A stretch of 64,000 bases of DNA from Hinthialibacter sp964556895 (GCA_964556895.1 CAZKYC010000001.1:62001-126000), one strand, 5' to 3'; counted from the first letter of the stretch, positions 1 through 9,309 are shown. Program-made: numbers and translations. The notes: generated from the letters alone by a model not told the origin.

Positions 1-1
1 T

Positions 2-712
2 CTAATTTACCCAGCGGTGTTGTTGACGCTGGCGATTGGCGTGGTCATCTTTTTGATGGTGTTTTTTATCCCGCGTTTTCAAAAACTGTTCGCCGGGTTT
101 GGCGCCGACCTGCCGCTATTAACTCAGATCATCGTCAGCGCCAGCGAACTAATACGCGACTACGGCCCCTTTGTCGCCGTCGCCCTGGGCGTAATCTATT
201 ACTTCACACGCGCGTGGTTAGAGACCAGCCAAGGCAAGCGCTTCAAAGAAACCGCCGTATTGAACTTGCCCGTGATTGGGCCGCTCAACGCCAAATTCGC
301 CATGGCGCGATTCAGCCGCATGTTAGGCACGCTGCTCGGCGCGGGCGTTCCGCTGATCAACAGCCTCAACGTGGCGCGAAAGTCGATTCAAAACCAGATA
401 CTCTTCGACGCGGTCTCTGAATCGATCGAGCGCGTAAAAAAAGGCGACCAACTGGCGAGTAGCTTTGTCGATTGCAAGCAACTGTTCCCGGGCACAGTAC
501 TCGAAATGATCAAAGTCGCCGAAGAAACCGGGCGGCTGGATGAAGAACTCTTGCGCCTGGCGAATACCACCGAGAGCGATCTGGAGCGCCAGCTGCGCAC
601 GGCGGTGTCGTTGTGCGAACCATTGATGTTGTTCATCATCGCTGGATTTATCGGAACCATTTTTGTCGGGATGGTGATTCCGATCTTCACCATACAAGAC
701 TATATCAAGTGA
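2..712 (+). CDS. gspF: Type II secretion inner-membrane platform protein GspF (5' partial)
   Basis: The frame is open from base 2, so this is the C-terminal 236 residues or so of a protein that starts outside the window. GspF is the polytopic inner-membrane platform that couples the GspE ATPase to pseudopilus assembly. Visible are a membrane segment at the very start, a second around the FVAVALGVIYYF stretch, the second T2SSF domain (LPVIGPL, then FSRMLGTLLGAGVPL), and a closing hydrophobic helix ending in VGMVIPIF. It is first in the visible operon, 20 bases before gspG. PilC of type IV pili is a homologue, but the downstream gspG-K genes decide for type II secretion. Confidence 0.93.
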   Translation, partial: LIYPAVLLTLAIGVVIFLMVFFIPRFQKLFAGFGADLPLLTQIIVSASELIRDYGPFVAVALGVIYYFTRAWLETSQGKRFKETAVLNLPVIGPLNAKFAMARFSRMLGTLLGAGVPLINSLNVARKSIQNQILFDAVSESIERVKKGDQLASSFVDCKQLFPGTVLEMIKVAEETGRLDEELLRLANTTESDLERQLRTAVSLCEPLMLFIIAGFIGTIFVGMVIPIFTIQDYIK

Positions 713-732
713 TGTATTAGAGGAGACGTACA

Positions 733-1173
733 ATGAATATTCAAACCAAACCGAGACAACGCCGCCGCGCCCAACGCGGCTTTACGCTGGTTGAAATGCT
801 TTTGGTGCTGGTGATTCTGGCGACCTTGGCGGCCATTGTCGTCCCCAAATTCGCCGGACGATCCGAACAGGCCAAAGTCACCGCCGCGCAGACGCAAATT
901 AAAAACTTTGAAATGTCGCTCTCGGCGTTTGAAGTTGACAACGGCTTCTACCCCAAAGGCAGCGACGGGCTTGAAGACCTGGTCGAGCCGCCCAACAACG
1001 CCGCCGATTGGCGCGGGCCGTATCTTGATGAGATTCCCCTCGACCCCTGGGGCGCCGCCTATGTCTACGCCTACCCCGGTAAGAACAATACGCGGGGGTT
1101 TGACATTCACTCGAAGGGGCCTGATGGGCGCACAGGCGGGGATGATGACATCAGCAACTGGTCAAAAAAATAA
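733..1173 (+). CDS. gspG: Major pseudopilin GspG
   Basis: 146 residues with a basic leader followed by the prepilin peptidase motif G16-FTLVEM and a hydrophobic helix, then the GspG globular domain. The C-terminal half shows the family pattern YPKGSDGLEDL, W-R-GPYL, DPWG and a Asp-rich GPDG end that binds calcium in known GspG structures. It forms the shaft of the periplasmic pseudopilus that pushes substrates through the secretin. A good ribosome binding site (GAGGAGA) precedes the ATG. It overlaps gspH by about 30 bases. Confidence 0.95.
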   Translation: MNIQTKPRQRRRAQRGFTLVEMLLVLVILATLAAIVVPKFAGRSEQAKVTAAQTQIKNFEMSLSAFEVDNGFYPKGSDGLEDLVEPPNNAADWRGPYLDEIPLDPWGAAYVYAYPGKNNTRGFDIHSKGPDGRTGGDDDISNWSKK

Positions 1174-1684
1174 TCGCCAGGGGTTTACCCTGATCGAGAT
1201 GATCGTGGTGATGGCGATTTTGACCGTCGTCGCCCTGGTCTCGGCGCCGTCTTTGTCGCGCTTCTTTCGCGGAAACGAACTGCTCGACGAAGCGCGGCAG
1301 TTCCTCGCCCTGACGCGCTACGCCCGGGCGCAAGCGGTCTCGACAGGCGTTCCCATGGTGATGTGGGTTGATGAACAGCAATTTGAATACGGCCTGCGGC
1401 CTCAGCCCGGCTTTGTACTCGAAACCGATGAAGTGATCGGTTACGAACTGCCGGAAACCATCGAAATCGTCGCCTACCCACTCAATGTGGATACCGACAA
1501 TATACACTACTTCATGTATGACGCTGAGGGCGGGGTTGAGACCCAGCAAGTCACAATGTTGATCTTTCAGAGAACGGGGCAAGTAAAAAATCAAGACCGC
1601 GTCGTCATGGTTCAATCATTACTGCGGCCTGAGTTCGAAATTGTGGACGAAAATGATCCAAATCTGGCCTACTACCTCCAATAA
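1142..1684 (+). CDS. gspH: Minor pseudopilin GspH
   Basis: About 180 residues. The start at 1142 follows a GGCGGGG stretch and gives a 13-residue leader before the prepilin site G14-FTLIEMIVVMAIL; an ATG at 1124 in the same frame is the alternative. The frame remains open further upstream inside gspG, but that part lacks a pseudopilin leader and is not expected to be translated. The rest matches the GspH pattern of a hydrophobic helix followed by an RYARAQAVSTG-like amphipathic segment and a beta-rich domain. It is a minor subunit near the pseudopilus tip. Confidence 0.88.
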   Translation: MMTSATGQKNNRQGFTLIEMIVVMAILTVVALVSAPSLSRFFRGNELLDEARQFLALTRYARAQAVSTGVPMVMWVDEQQFEYGLRPQPGFVLETDEVIGYELPETIEIVAYPLNVDTDNIHYFMYDAEGGVETQQVTMLIFQRTGQVKNQDRVVMVQSLLRPEFEIVDENDPNLAYYLQ

Positions 1685-2090
1685 AGCGCGCCGCCAGCGC
1701 GTTACACATACCAGAGAGGAACGCGGGTTCACGTTTCCTGAAGTATTGGCGGCGATGGTGTTCACCGCGGTTGTGGTTCCGACCGCGCTGCAGGGCGTCG
1801 CCATCGCCCACCGCGCGTCGGTCTTTTCGCAACGGCAGGCGGTCGCAGTCAGATTGGCCGAACAGACCCTGAACGAAATCATCATCAGCCAATCGTGGCA
1901 GTCAGGCCTCAACGAAGGGGCGTATGGCGAAGACCACCCCAACGTTCATTGGAAACTGTTCTCTGAACATTGGCAGCAAGACGACATGCGGGTATTGACC
2001 GTGGCCGTCTATTTTCCACTCCAGGGCCAAGAGCGCCATGTCAGGCTCAGCGCCCTGGTCAGCGACGATGAGTTAAATGAAGACGAATAG
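1653..2090 (+). CDS. gspI: Minor pseudopilin GspI
   Basis: About 145 residues with prepilin motif G25-FTFPEVLAAMVF (Glu at +5 present) and a hydrophobic N-terminal helix, then the LAEQTLNEI pattern usual in GspI. It overlaps the end of gspH by about 30 bases and the start of gspJ by 14. The ATG at 1653 is preferred over an in-frame TTG at 1641. GspI forms the tip complex with GspJ and GspK. Confidence 0.85.
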   Translation: MIQIWPTTSNKARRQRVTHTREERGFTFPEVLAAMVFTAVVVPTALQGVAIAHRASVFSQRQAVAVRLAEQTLNEIIISQSWQSGLNEGAYGEDHPNVHWKLFSEHWQQDDMRVLTVAVYFPLQGQERHVRLSALVSDDELNEDE

Positions 2091-2901
2091 GCCCGCCGCC
2101 CATAGCCAATCTGGCTTCACTTTGATCGAGTTGCTCTCAGCGGCGGCGATCTCGGCGATTCTGATCTTGTCGCTCAACACGGTGTTGTATAACGCCTTCA
2201 ACCTGCGCGACAGTTCGGTTGAGTCATCCAACAAAACCAGCGCCCAACTCTACGCCGTCAATCTGATGACGCGCGACTTCAAACACATGCTGCCGCCCGG
2301 CGAAGGCCTCGCGGGCGACGTGTTTGGCGAAGACCTGGGCGGACGCTCCATGCCCATATCTGTCGTTGAATTTTTTACATCAAATGGAGCGATAGAGCCG
2401 TCCGAACCGTGGGGCGACATTCAATTCGTCGAATATTCTCTCAAAGAAATCACCGCGTTAGAAACTGAAGAGACGCGAAACGACAACGTCTATTACCTGG
2501 TGCGGTCGGTAGAACAAAACATTCTCTCATACACCGAAGAAGAACCCGCCTACCAACCTGTGCTCGCCAATGTGAAAGGCTTTTTGGTTTCGTATTACGA
2601 CGGCGAAGTTTGGGCCGACTATTGGGATTCAGGCGAAATCGACGAAGAAGAAACCGAGCGCCTGCCCCAAGCGGTTCGCGTGCAAATCCTAATTGAAGAT
2701 AAGAAAGACGGTTCATCTATCGCTGCTCAGTCAAACCAACAGCGACTGGAACAAATCGAGTTTATTGTTCCCATCACGACCCAATCCATCACGCAACCCG
2801 AAGACGAACAAGACGAACAAGAGGCGGGGGCCGAAGAAAACAATCAAGAAAACCAAGACCCAAATAACGACGGCCAAAACCAGGGAGGCGGTGGACGATG
2901 A
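2077..2901 (+). CDS. gspJ: Minor pseudopilin GspJ
   Basis: 274 residues with prepilin motif G13-FTLIELL and a hydrophobic helix. The globular part carries the GspJ-type pattern DFKHMLPPGEGL and LPQAVRVQILIED. The last 45 residues form a low-complexity tail rich in Glu, Gln, Asn and Asp ending in Gly-Gly-Gly-Gly-Arg, which is not part of the usual GspJ fold and may be a flexible periplasmic extension. Stop overlaps the gspK start (ATGA). Confidence 0.87.
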   Translation: MKTNRPAAHSQSGFTLIELLSAAAISAILILSLNTVLYNAFNLRDSSVESSNKTSAQLYAVNLMTRDFKHMLPPGEGLAGDVFGEDLGGRSMPISVVEFFTSNGAIEPSEPWGDIQFVEYSLKEITALETEETRNDNVYYLVRSVEQNILSYTEEEPAYQPVLANVKGFLVSYYDGEVWADYWDSGEIDEEETERLPQAVRVQILIEDKKDGSSIAAQSNQQRLEQIEFIVPITTQSITQPEDEQDEQEAGAEENNQENQDPNNDGQNQGGGGR

Positions 2902-4241
2902 CCCCCCCAACGCCTCTCTGTCAAAACAACCAATGCGGCGCGGTGTTAATCATCGTGTTGTGGATCGCAACCGGCCTGGTCACCATCGCCTTGTTGTTCG
3001 GCCAGTCGATGATGTTTGAATACCGCGTCTCAGAAAACGCTAAGGCGGGCGTCCAGGCCCAGTTCGCCGTCGAGAGCGCGGCGCGTTATGCGACATCTAT
3101 TCTTAAAAACCTTGAGTCGCCCGGCGACGTTCCTCTTGGAGAAAACTACACCGCCGAGCTCGCCCAGGTAGGCGACTCGCTTTTATGGATGCTCGGGCGT
3201 AACCATCAAGACGCCGCCTATACCGACCCCCAGTTCGGCCTCATCGACGAAGGCGCAAAACTAAACCTGAATACCGCATCACTCGAAATGTTACTGGAGC
3301 TGCCCGGCATGACCGAGCAATTCGCCGCCGCCATCGTTGATTGGCGCGATGAAGACGACGAGGCGTCTGAAAACGGCGCCGAGGCCGACGCCTATGCGTT
3401 ATTAAACCCGTCGTATGAATGCAAAAACGCGCCGTTTGAAACCATCTTTGAATTGCGCCTGGTTTATGGCGCCGATGACGAAACCTTGTTCGGCGAAGAC
3501 GCCAACCTCAACGGCCTGTTAGACCCAAACGAGAGCGACGGCGCCATTGCTCTGCCAGAAGACAACCGCGACGGCGTCTTAGACATGGGCCTGTTTGAAT
3601 ATGTCACCGTTTTCAGCCGCGTCCCTAACACCAACAGCGAGGGCGAAGCGCGGGCCAATATCAACGGCGACAACGATGACGCGCTGGAAGAGTTATTAAC
3701 CGAGACCTTGGGTTCTGAGCGCATGGGCGAATTGAACACCAACCCCGGCCAGGGAGAAGAATTCACCAGCCTGCTTCACTTCTTCATTATCAGTGGAATG
3801 ACCGAAGACGAGTTCGCCCAAATCGAAACCGAAATCTCAATCAACGAAGACGAATATCTGCCGGGCTTAATCAACGTCAATACCGCCAGCGCCGCGGTAT
3901 TGGCCTGCGTACCCGGAATCGATGAATCAAACGCCCAACAAATCGCCGCCGAACAAGAAGAGCGCCGCGAGTCTAACTCGGTCGCCTGGGTGAAAGACAT
4001 CCTCGGCGACGACGCCGCCATCGAAGCGGGGCCTTATCTCACCGGACAGTCATATCAGTTCACCGTCGACGCCGCGGCGGTGGGGCGGCTGGGCAAAGGC
4101 TATCGCCGGACGCGCTATGTCATCGACCTCAGCGAGGGCGACCCAAAACTTGTCTACCAGCGCGACCTGAGCGGCCTGGGCTGGGCGTTGGGCGAGCGCC
4201 TGCGCCGCGATCTTATGGTATGGAAGGAACAAGCGTTGTGA
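2898..4241 (+). CDS. gspK: Pseudopilus tip protein GspK
   Basis: 447 residues. The N-terminus (CGAVLIIVLWIATGLVTI) is the diverged pseudopilin helix of GspK, without the Glu at +5. Two helix-hairpin-helix-like segments (LNLNTASLEMLLELPGM and INVNTASAAVLACVPGI) bracket the alpha domain. Between them are two Asp/Asn-rich loops (DANLNGLLDPNE and DNRDGVLD) that look like calcium sites. GspK caps the pseudopilus. It is larger than the enterobacterial protein (about 330 residues) because of the inserted central region. Confidence 0.9.
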   Translation: MTPPTPLCQNNQCGAVLIIVLWIATGLVTIALLFGQSMMFEYRVSENAKAGVQAQFAVESAARYATSILKNLESPGDVPLGENYTAELAQVGDSLLWMLGRNHQDAAYTDPQFGLIDEGAKLNLNTASLEMLLELPGMTEQFAAAIVDWRDEDDEASENGAEADAYALLNPSYECKNAPFETIFELRLVYGADDETLFGEDANLNGLLDPNESDGAIALPEDNRDGVLDMGLFEYVTVFSRVPNTNSEGEARANINGDNDDALEELLTETLGSERMGELNTNPGQGEEFTSLLHFFIISGMTEDEFAQIETEISINEDEYLPGLINVNTASAAVLACVPGIDESNAQQIAAEQEERRESNSVAWVKDILGDDAAIEAGPYLTGQSYQFTVDAAAVGRLGKGYRRTRYVIDLSEGDPKLVYQRDLSGLGWALGERLRRDLMVWKEQAL

Positions 4242-5644
4242 TTGGTTCGCCAACACCATCCTACAAATCTATCGTCAGCATCGAATTTGGGCGCGAATCG
4301 GTCAAAGCGGTTTCAGCGGCCAAAAACGGGCGCGGGCTCAAGATCAAAAAGACGCTTGATTGCCCGATTGACGCCTGCCTGCTTACAACCGACCCTGACG
4401 CGCTGGGCGAGGCCTTGCGCATGCGTATGACTGAGACGGGCATGTATGATGCGCATTGTATGGTCAGCGTCCCGCTGCAATGGGTGCTGAAACACCGCAT
4501 CGAGGTCCCTGAATTGTCGCCGGACGATGTCGAGAGCTATATCCGCCTTCAAGCCGAGCGCGCGTTTCCCTTCCCGCTTGATGAACTATCGATATCAACC
4601 TCATGGTTTGAAGCCGCCGATGGAAAGCGCTATGCGTCGATCCATGCGGTGCGCCTGTCACAAATTGAAGCGCTGCGCGCGGTATGCAAAAAAGCCAAAC
4701 TCACGCCGCTGAGTTTCACCATTGGCCAACCGTCTGAGTTTAACGGCCAAACAAGCGGCCACGCAGTGCATTTACGGCAGCGCGACGACGGCGTCGATTG
4801 TCAGATCATTCACAACAACGAATTGATTGGCTTTCGCTTTTTTGAAGCCGACTGGTCAGAAGGCGCACACAAAGGAATTCCATCGCTGTTTCGCGACATT
4901 CGCGTGACGCTTAGCGAATTGCCCCTGGCGCTGCAATCATCGTTTGGCGCCATCGTGGTTTGCGGCCCCAGAGAATGGGCAGACGCGTTCATACAAGCGG
5001 CGGGGCCTGCGGCGAGCTTGATGAACATGCGCCTGGAGACAGCGGCGCCAATATCGCCCAAGCCGATCAACGTAAACGGCGACGCCTATTGGGTCGGCCC
5101 TATCTATCACACCGCCAACCAGTTTTATCTAAACCAGAAGTCGCAGGTTGAATTTCTACCGCCGAGGGTGAACCGCTTTAAACAATGGGCGTCAAAAATT
5201 TCTTCGCGCGGCAGCCTGGTCGCGGGCGCAAGCGCCACCGCGGTGATGGTTGTCGTCTGCGCCGCGTTCGTCTACCAGTATTACACTTGGTCGAGCCTCA
5301 ATTCGCGCTGGCAATCCATCCGCGATCAGGTCGATGAAGTCAGCGTCATTCAAGACAACGTCAGGCTGTTTCGCCCCTGGTTTGACGAATCGCTGCCTGC
5401 GTTATCCAGCCTCCATACCTTGGTCGAGGCGTTCCCCGAAGCAGGCAGCATCTGGGTCCAAGTGGTTGAGATTGACCAAAGCCGCCGCGTGTCATTCTCC
5501 GGCTTCGCCGAAGACAGCCACGCGCTGCTCATGCTTCACGAAACCTTGAAACAAGACGAGCGCGTCCAATACCTGACGGTCGAACAGATGTTGGGCGAGC
5601 CGCCGATAAAATTTGCATTCAACTTTCAATGGATAGGCAACTGA
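4220..5644 (+). CDS. gspL: GspL-type assembly protein with PilM-like actin fold and PilN-like periplasmic domain
   Basis: 474 residues. Roughly residues 15-300 form a PilM/GspL actin-like cytoplasmic domain (VSIEFGRESVKAV near the start; QAERAFPFPLDEL typical of PilM). A single membrane helix lies around residues 331-355, followed by a PilN/GspL-like periplasmic ferredoxin-fold domain. GspL links GspE in the cytoplasm to GspM and the pseudopilus. Here the PilM-like and PilN-like parts are in one chain, as in true GspL. Overlaps gspK by 22 bases and the next gene by about 16. Confidence 0.82.
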   Translation: MEGTSVVIGSPTPSYKSIVSIEFGRESVKAVSAAKNGRGLKIKKTLDCPIDACLLTTDPDALGEALRMRMTETGMYDAHCMVSVPLQWVLKHRIEVPELSPDDVESYIRLQAERAFPFPLDELSISTSWFEAADGKRYASIHAVRLSQIEALRAVCKKAKLTPLSFTIGQPSEFNGQTSGHAVHLRQRDDGVDCQIIHNNELIGFRFFEADWSEGAHKGIPSLFRDIRVTLSELPLALQSSFGAIVVCGPREWADAFIQAAGPAASLMNMRLETAAPISPKPINVNGDAYWVGPIYHTANQFYLNQKSQVEFLPPRVNRFKQWASKISSRGSLVAGASATAVMVVVCAAFVYQYYTWSSLNSRWQSIRDQVDEVSVIQDNVRLFRPWFDESLPALSSLHTLVEAFPEAGSIWVQVVEIDQSRRVSFSGFAEDSHALLMLHETLKQDERVQYLTVEQMLGEPPIKFAFNFQWIGN

Positions 5645-5646
5645 CC

Positions 5647-6183
5647 ATGAATATCGAAAACCGGCAACGCAACCTGGTCATATTCGCCATCGCCTGTCTC
5701 GCCCTGCTCGCGGGCGACAAACTGGTGGCGACGCCGTTGATCGCCTATTGGCAAGACGCCGCCGAAGACATCGAAGCGCTGCGCCTGTCGCTCGACGAGG
5801 GCGAGCTGTTGCTCTCGCGCGAAGACGCCCTGCGCCAGCGGTGGGGCCTGATGCAGCGAAACGCCATGCCCGAAAGCAAAGCCCAAGCCGAAAATCTGGT
5901 GTTAAACGCGGTCGACGAATGGGTCAACCAAAGCGGCGTCAATATTTTTTCATTCAAACCGCAATGGAAAGACCAGAGCGACGACCACTTCACCTTAGAG
6001 TGCCGTGCGTCGCTTCAGGGCGACATGGAGGCGATGGTCAAGTTTTTATACACCCTCGAAACCGACCCGCTCGCGCTCAACGTCGAAGACATCGACTTGA
6101 CATCGCGCGACGAAAACGGCAATAACCTGGCGCTGACGGTGGTATTCAGTGGATTGCAATTCAAACCCGATACGGACGAATAA
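5647..6183 (+). CDS. gspM: GspM/PilO-like inner-membrane assembly protein
   Basis: About 178 residues: short basic N-terminus, one membrane helix (VIFAIACLALLAG), a coiled-coil segment of about 50 residues rich in Glu/Leu/Arg, then a PilO-type ferredoxin-like domain. An upstream in-frame ATG at 5629 is possible; 5647 places the helix closer to the N-terminus. Position directly after gspL, topology and size support GspM/PilO, the GspL partner. Sequence identity to either family is weak by eye, so the family call rests partly on context. Confidence 0.75.
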   Translation: MNIENRQRNLVIFAIACLALLAGDKLVATPLIAYWQDAAEDIEALRLSLDEGELLLSREDALRQRWGLMQRNAMPESKAQAENLVLNAVDEWVNQSGVNIFSFKPQWKDQSDDHFTLECRASLQGDMEAMVKFLYTLETDPLALNVEDIDLTSRDENGNNLALTVVFSGLQFKPDTDE

Positions 6184-6184
6184 C

Positions 6185-6739
6185 ATGAACAAACGACAAC
6201 TGAATCATATCCTTTGGCCTGCGTTGTGGATGATGGCAATACTTAGCCCCACAGCCCCTGGGCAAAGCCAAGAGGCGCGCCGCCCGTCAATTGAGTTGGA
6301 CGCCTTTCGGCTCATCGTTGAACGCAACATCTTTGACCCCAGCCGCGAAAAGCCCGGAGGCGAAGCCCCTCCCATCGAGCGCGCCCCCCAGGCAGACGAA
6401 ATCGTCTTAGTTGGAACCTTAGTCACCGAATCTCAACGTTTCGCCTTCTTTGACGGATCGTCTTCCAGCTACCGCCGCGTGTTGACAGTCGGCGCAGACA
6501 TCGCTGGCGGCGCCGTTGCGGCGATTGAGTCAGCGACCATCTCCATTCGTCTTGATGACAACACCTTTGACCTGCCGATTGGCATGAGTCTAAGCAGAGA
6601 AGACGACCAGCCCTGGCGCATCGAAACCGTTAAGCGCCGCATAGAGCCTGAAAAAGAAGAAGACAACAAACAACCGGCCCCCGCCAACGATATTCTACGA
6701 AAACTCATGGAACGACGCAGTCAGGAGCAAAATCAATGA
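6185..6739 (+). CDS. GspC/PilP-like periplasmic protein
   Basis: About 184 residues from the ATG at 6185 (an earlier in-frame GTG at 6149 lies inside the preceding gene). An N-terminal hydrophobic segment is followed by a beta-rich HR-like domain: ERNIFDPSR, then EIVLVGTLVTESQRFAFF and a VGADIAGGAVAAIES segment. This pattern is shared by GspC and PilP, which bridge the inner-membrane assembly to the N0 domain of the secretin. Its place between gspM and the secretin genes fits. The last 35 residues are charged and probably disordered. Confidence 0.72.
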   Translation: MNKRQLNHILWPALWMMAILSPTAPGQSQEARRPSIELDAFRLIVERNIFDPSREKPGGEAPPIERAPQADEIVLVGTLVTESQRFAFFDGSSSSYRRVLTVGADIAGGAVAAIESATISIRLDDNTFDLPIGMSLSREDDQPWRIETVKRRIEPEKEEDNKQPAPANDILRKLMERRSQEQNQ

Positions 6740-8127
6740 AAGCCGTGCAAACCATCCTACTGATTTCTACAATGATCTTCATCGCCCAGCCGTTGGTTGG
6801 CCAAGACCAACCCGCCAACGGCGACAATGAGATTCGCCTCAATTTTCGCGGGGCCAGCCTCGACGCCGTGCTCGATTATTTGAGTGAAGTTGCGGGGTAT
6901 GTCATTGTCAAACAAACCGAAGTCGACGGCCAGATCGACGTGTGGAGCCGCCAGCCGCTCAACCAAGAAGAAGCCATCAACCTGCTCAACACGGTGCTTC
7001 ACGAAAAAGGCTACGCCGCCTTACGAAACGGGCGCATCCTCACCGTGGTCGACCGCGACGACGCCCGAGAGAAAGACATCCCCGTCAAAATCGGCAACGA
7101 GCCGCGCGCGCTGCCCAAAACCGACGAGATGATCACTCAGATTATCCCGGTGCGTTACACCGACGCCATGGCGTTGATCGACAATTTATCGCCGCTCCTG
7201 CCTGAATACGCCGACCTGTCAGCCAATGAAAGCAGCAACGCGGTCATCATCACCGACACCCAGGCCAATGTTCGCCGCATGATGATGATTGTCCGCGCGC
7301 TCGACACCTCAATCTCAAGCATCTCGGCGATCAACGTCTATCGGCTGCAATACTCAGACGCGACTCAAATCGCTGAGATCGTCAACGAACTGTTTGAAGT
7401 CGAAGACGATGACACCCGTGGACGCGGCGGCGGGCCGGGCGGGTTCTTTGGCCGCGGCGGGCGCGACGGCGGCAATGAGAATGAATCTGACAGCGAAGCG
7501 CGAAAGGCCGCCTCTCGCGTGGTTGCGGTCGCTGACGAAAACACCAACTCGCTCATCGTTAGCGCGCCCGAAGAATATATGTCCACCCTCACCGAACTCG
7601 TCGACAAAGTCGACCAGCCGGTCTCTGACATTACCGAGATCCAAGTGTTTCGCCTGGAATACGCCGACGCCTACGAAATGGCCGACCAGATCCAAGAGTT
7701 GTTCCCTGATGAATCGTCCCAAGAACAAACCACCTTGGCGCCGCGCTTCGGGCCAGGCGCGTTCTTTGGCCGCGACGGTGGACGAAACAACCAACAATCT
7801 GACGACAGCGAGCGCCAACTACAGCAAGCCACCGTGCGCAGCGTCGCCGACCCGCGCACAAACTCTGTTGTGGTGTTCGCCGCCCAAGAGACCATGGCCC
7901 AAATCGCCCAGATGGTTCAGCGGCTTGATTCAGACACATCGAAGAAACAGAAAGTGTTTGTCTACCGCCTCGAATACGCCGACGTCGACAACCTCGCCGA
8001 GATATTGCGCAACATCTTTGAATCTCAAAACACCAACATCAACCGAACCGCCGACACCAACCAAAACACGCTCTCAAACCGCCAAGTCAATTTAAACACA
8101 GCCGACAACGACCAGCCGTTTAACTAA
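6736..8127 (+). CDS. gspD: Secretin N-domain protein (N-terminal part of a two-gene GspD)
   Basis: 463 residues beginning with a Sec signal peptide of about 22 residues. It contains the periplasmic secretin domains only: N0 (RLNFRGASLDAVLDYL, residues about 33-100) and then three N1-type repeats, each with a VYRLQYSDA/VFRLEYADA strand-helix start and an ADENTNSLIVSA-like second half. A fourth repeat begins at VFVYRLEYADVDNLAEIL but ends after its first half. Two Gly/Arg-rich FFGR-containing inserts interrupt the repeats. There is no beta-barrel part. It stops with TAA at 8125; the next gene, in the same frame 21 bases later, carries the missing half repeat and the secretin domain. Confidence 0.88.
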   Translation: MKAVQTILLISTMIFIAQPLVGQDQPANGDNEIRLNFRGASLDAVLDYLSEVAGYVIVKQTEVDGQIDVWSRQPLNQEEAINLLNTVLHEKGYAALRNGRILTVVDRDDAREKDIPVKIGNEPRALPKTDEMITQIIPVRYTDAMALIDNLSPLLPEYADLSANESSNAVIITDTQANVRRMMMIVRALDTSISSISAINVYRLQYSDATQIAEIVNELFEVEDDDTRGRGGGPGGFFGRGGRDGGNENESDSEARKAASRVVAVADENTNSLIVSAPEEYMSTLTELVDKVDQPVSDITEIQVFRLEYADAYEMADQIQELFPDESSQEQTTLAPRFGPGAFFGRDGGRNNQQSDDSERQLQQATVRSVADPRTNSVVVFAAQETMAQIAQMVQRLDSDTSKKQKVFVYRLEYADVDNLAEILRNIFESQNTNINRTADTNQNTLSNRQVNLNTADNDQPFN

Positions 8128-8148
8128 ACCGGAGCCAAGGCCGAAACC

Positions 8149-9309
8149 ATGAAAACCAAACTGACCTCATTCATCCTAATCACCCTACTTACAACGGCGA
8201 CCGCCTTCGCCCAACGCGCGTTTAACTTCAACCAGACCCAAAACGCGTCAAGCGCTTCTGGAACGCAGCGCACCTACTATTCAAACGGCATGATCGGCGA
8301 AGCCATCATCGAAGCCGACCGCGACACGCGTTCAATCATCGTGATCGCCGACGACTACACCAACGAACACATCAAGCGAATCATCGAAAACCTCGACCGC
8401 CCCGTCCAACAGGTGTTGATCAAAGTGTTGTTCGTCGAAGTGACCTATCGCGATGATTATGACTTTGGCCTTGAAGGCGCCCTTGATCTCAACAACAGCC
8501 GCCCCGGCTCCAATGTGTTTGACACCGCCTTTGGCGTGGCCGCTGAGTCGGCGGGCGGGTTTTACCGCCTGCTTGAGAGCGACGTCAACGTAACCATCCG
8601 CGCCATTCAAGAAGTCGGCAAGACCGAAGTCTTGTCGCGCCCGTCGATTCTGACCCGAAACAATCAAGAAGCGGTCATCACAGTAGGGCAGGAAGTGCCC
8701 TTCATCACCAGCAGCCAGACCACCGAACAGGGCAACACCATCAACGTCATCCAATATGAAGACATCGGCATCATCCTGCGAGTGACCCCCTTCATCACCA
8801 AAGACGGCCTGGTCGAGATGATTCTCGCCCCCGAAATTTCCACCATCACCGATGAAACCGTGCCCATTTCAGAGACCGTCAACTCGCCGGTGTTCGCGAA
8901 ACGCTCAGCCGACACCGTGGTGGTGACCCCCAACGGCCAGACGGTGGTCATCGGCGGCATGATGGAAGACAACAACATCGAAGTGGAAAACAAGGTCCCT
9001 ATTTTGGGCGACATCCCACTGTTGGGCTCGATCTTTCGCCGCACTCAAAAAAACAACTCAAAAACCGAACTGTTAATCTTTCTGACGCCCTATGTCATGG
9101 AAGGCCCCGAACGCCTAGTTGAGCGCACCGCCATCGAGCGCAATGAATCAGACCTGGTGCCGAAGGCGTTTACACCGGAACAAATCGAAAAATACTTCGA
9201 CAGCCCCCAGCCCCAAAATGAGGGCGAGGCCAACGAAACCCAAAAAAGGGAACCCAACACGCCGCCCTCACGCCCAAGACAATCAAACAGCAAAGGGCGG
9301 CCATACTAA
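8149..9309 (+). CDS. gspD: Secretin outer-membrane channel protein (C-terminal part of a two-gene GspD)
   Basis: 386 residues with its own Sec signal peptide (MKTKLTSFILITLL..., cleavage after AFA). Residues about 55-85 supply the second half of an N-type repeat (IEADRDTRSIIVIADDY). The secretin domain follows, with the hallmarks VLFVEVTYRDDYDFG, VLSRPSILTRNNQEA, GQEVPFI and VPILGDIPLLGSIFR. The C-terminal 60 residues are polar, perhaps a pilotin or anchor tail. It should form the outer-membrane channel of the secretion system. A Shine-Dalgarno-like GGAGCCAAGG lies just before the ATG, so separate translation is plausible. Confidence 0.9.
   Translation: MKTKLTSFILITLLTTATAFAQRAFNFNQTQNASSASGTQRTYYSNGMIGEAIIEADRDTRSIIVIADDYTNEHIKRIIENLDRPVQQVLIKVLFVEVTYRDDYDFGLEGALDLNNSRPGSNVFDTAFGVAAESAGGFYRLLESDVNVTIRAIQEVGKTEVLSRPSILTRNNQEAVITVGQEVPFITSSQTTEQGNTINVIQYEDIGIILRVTPFITKDGLVEMILAPEISTITDETVPISETVNSPVFAKRSADTVVVTPNGQTVVIGGMMEDNNIEVENKVPILGDIPLLGSIFRRTQKNNSKTELLIFLTPYVMEGPERLVERTAIERNESDLVPKAFTPEQIEKYFDSPQPQNEGEANETQKREPNTPPSRPRQSNSKGRPY

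Noticed and set aside
323..1110. Minus-strand open frames inside gspF and gspG
   Set aside because: They overlap clear homologues on the plus strand, lack ribosome binding sites and have no recognisable domain.
8125..8149. A frameshift or nonsense error splitting gspD
   Set aside because: The two halves are in the same frame, but the second half begins with a proper signal peptide and a Shine-Dalgarno-like site, so a simple error is not the best explanation. A sequencing check is still named in the findings.
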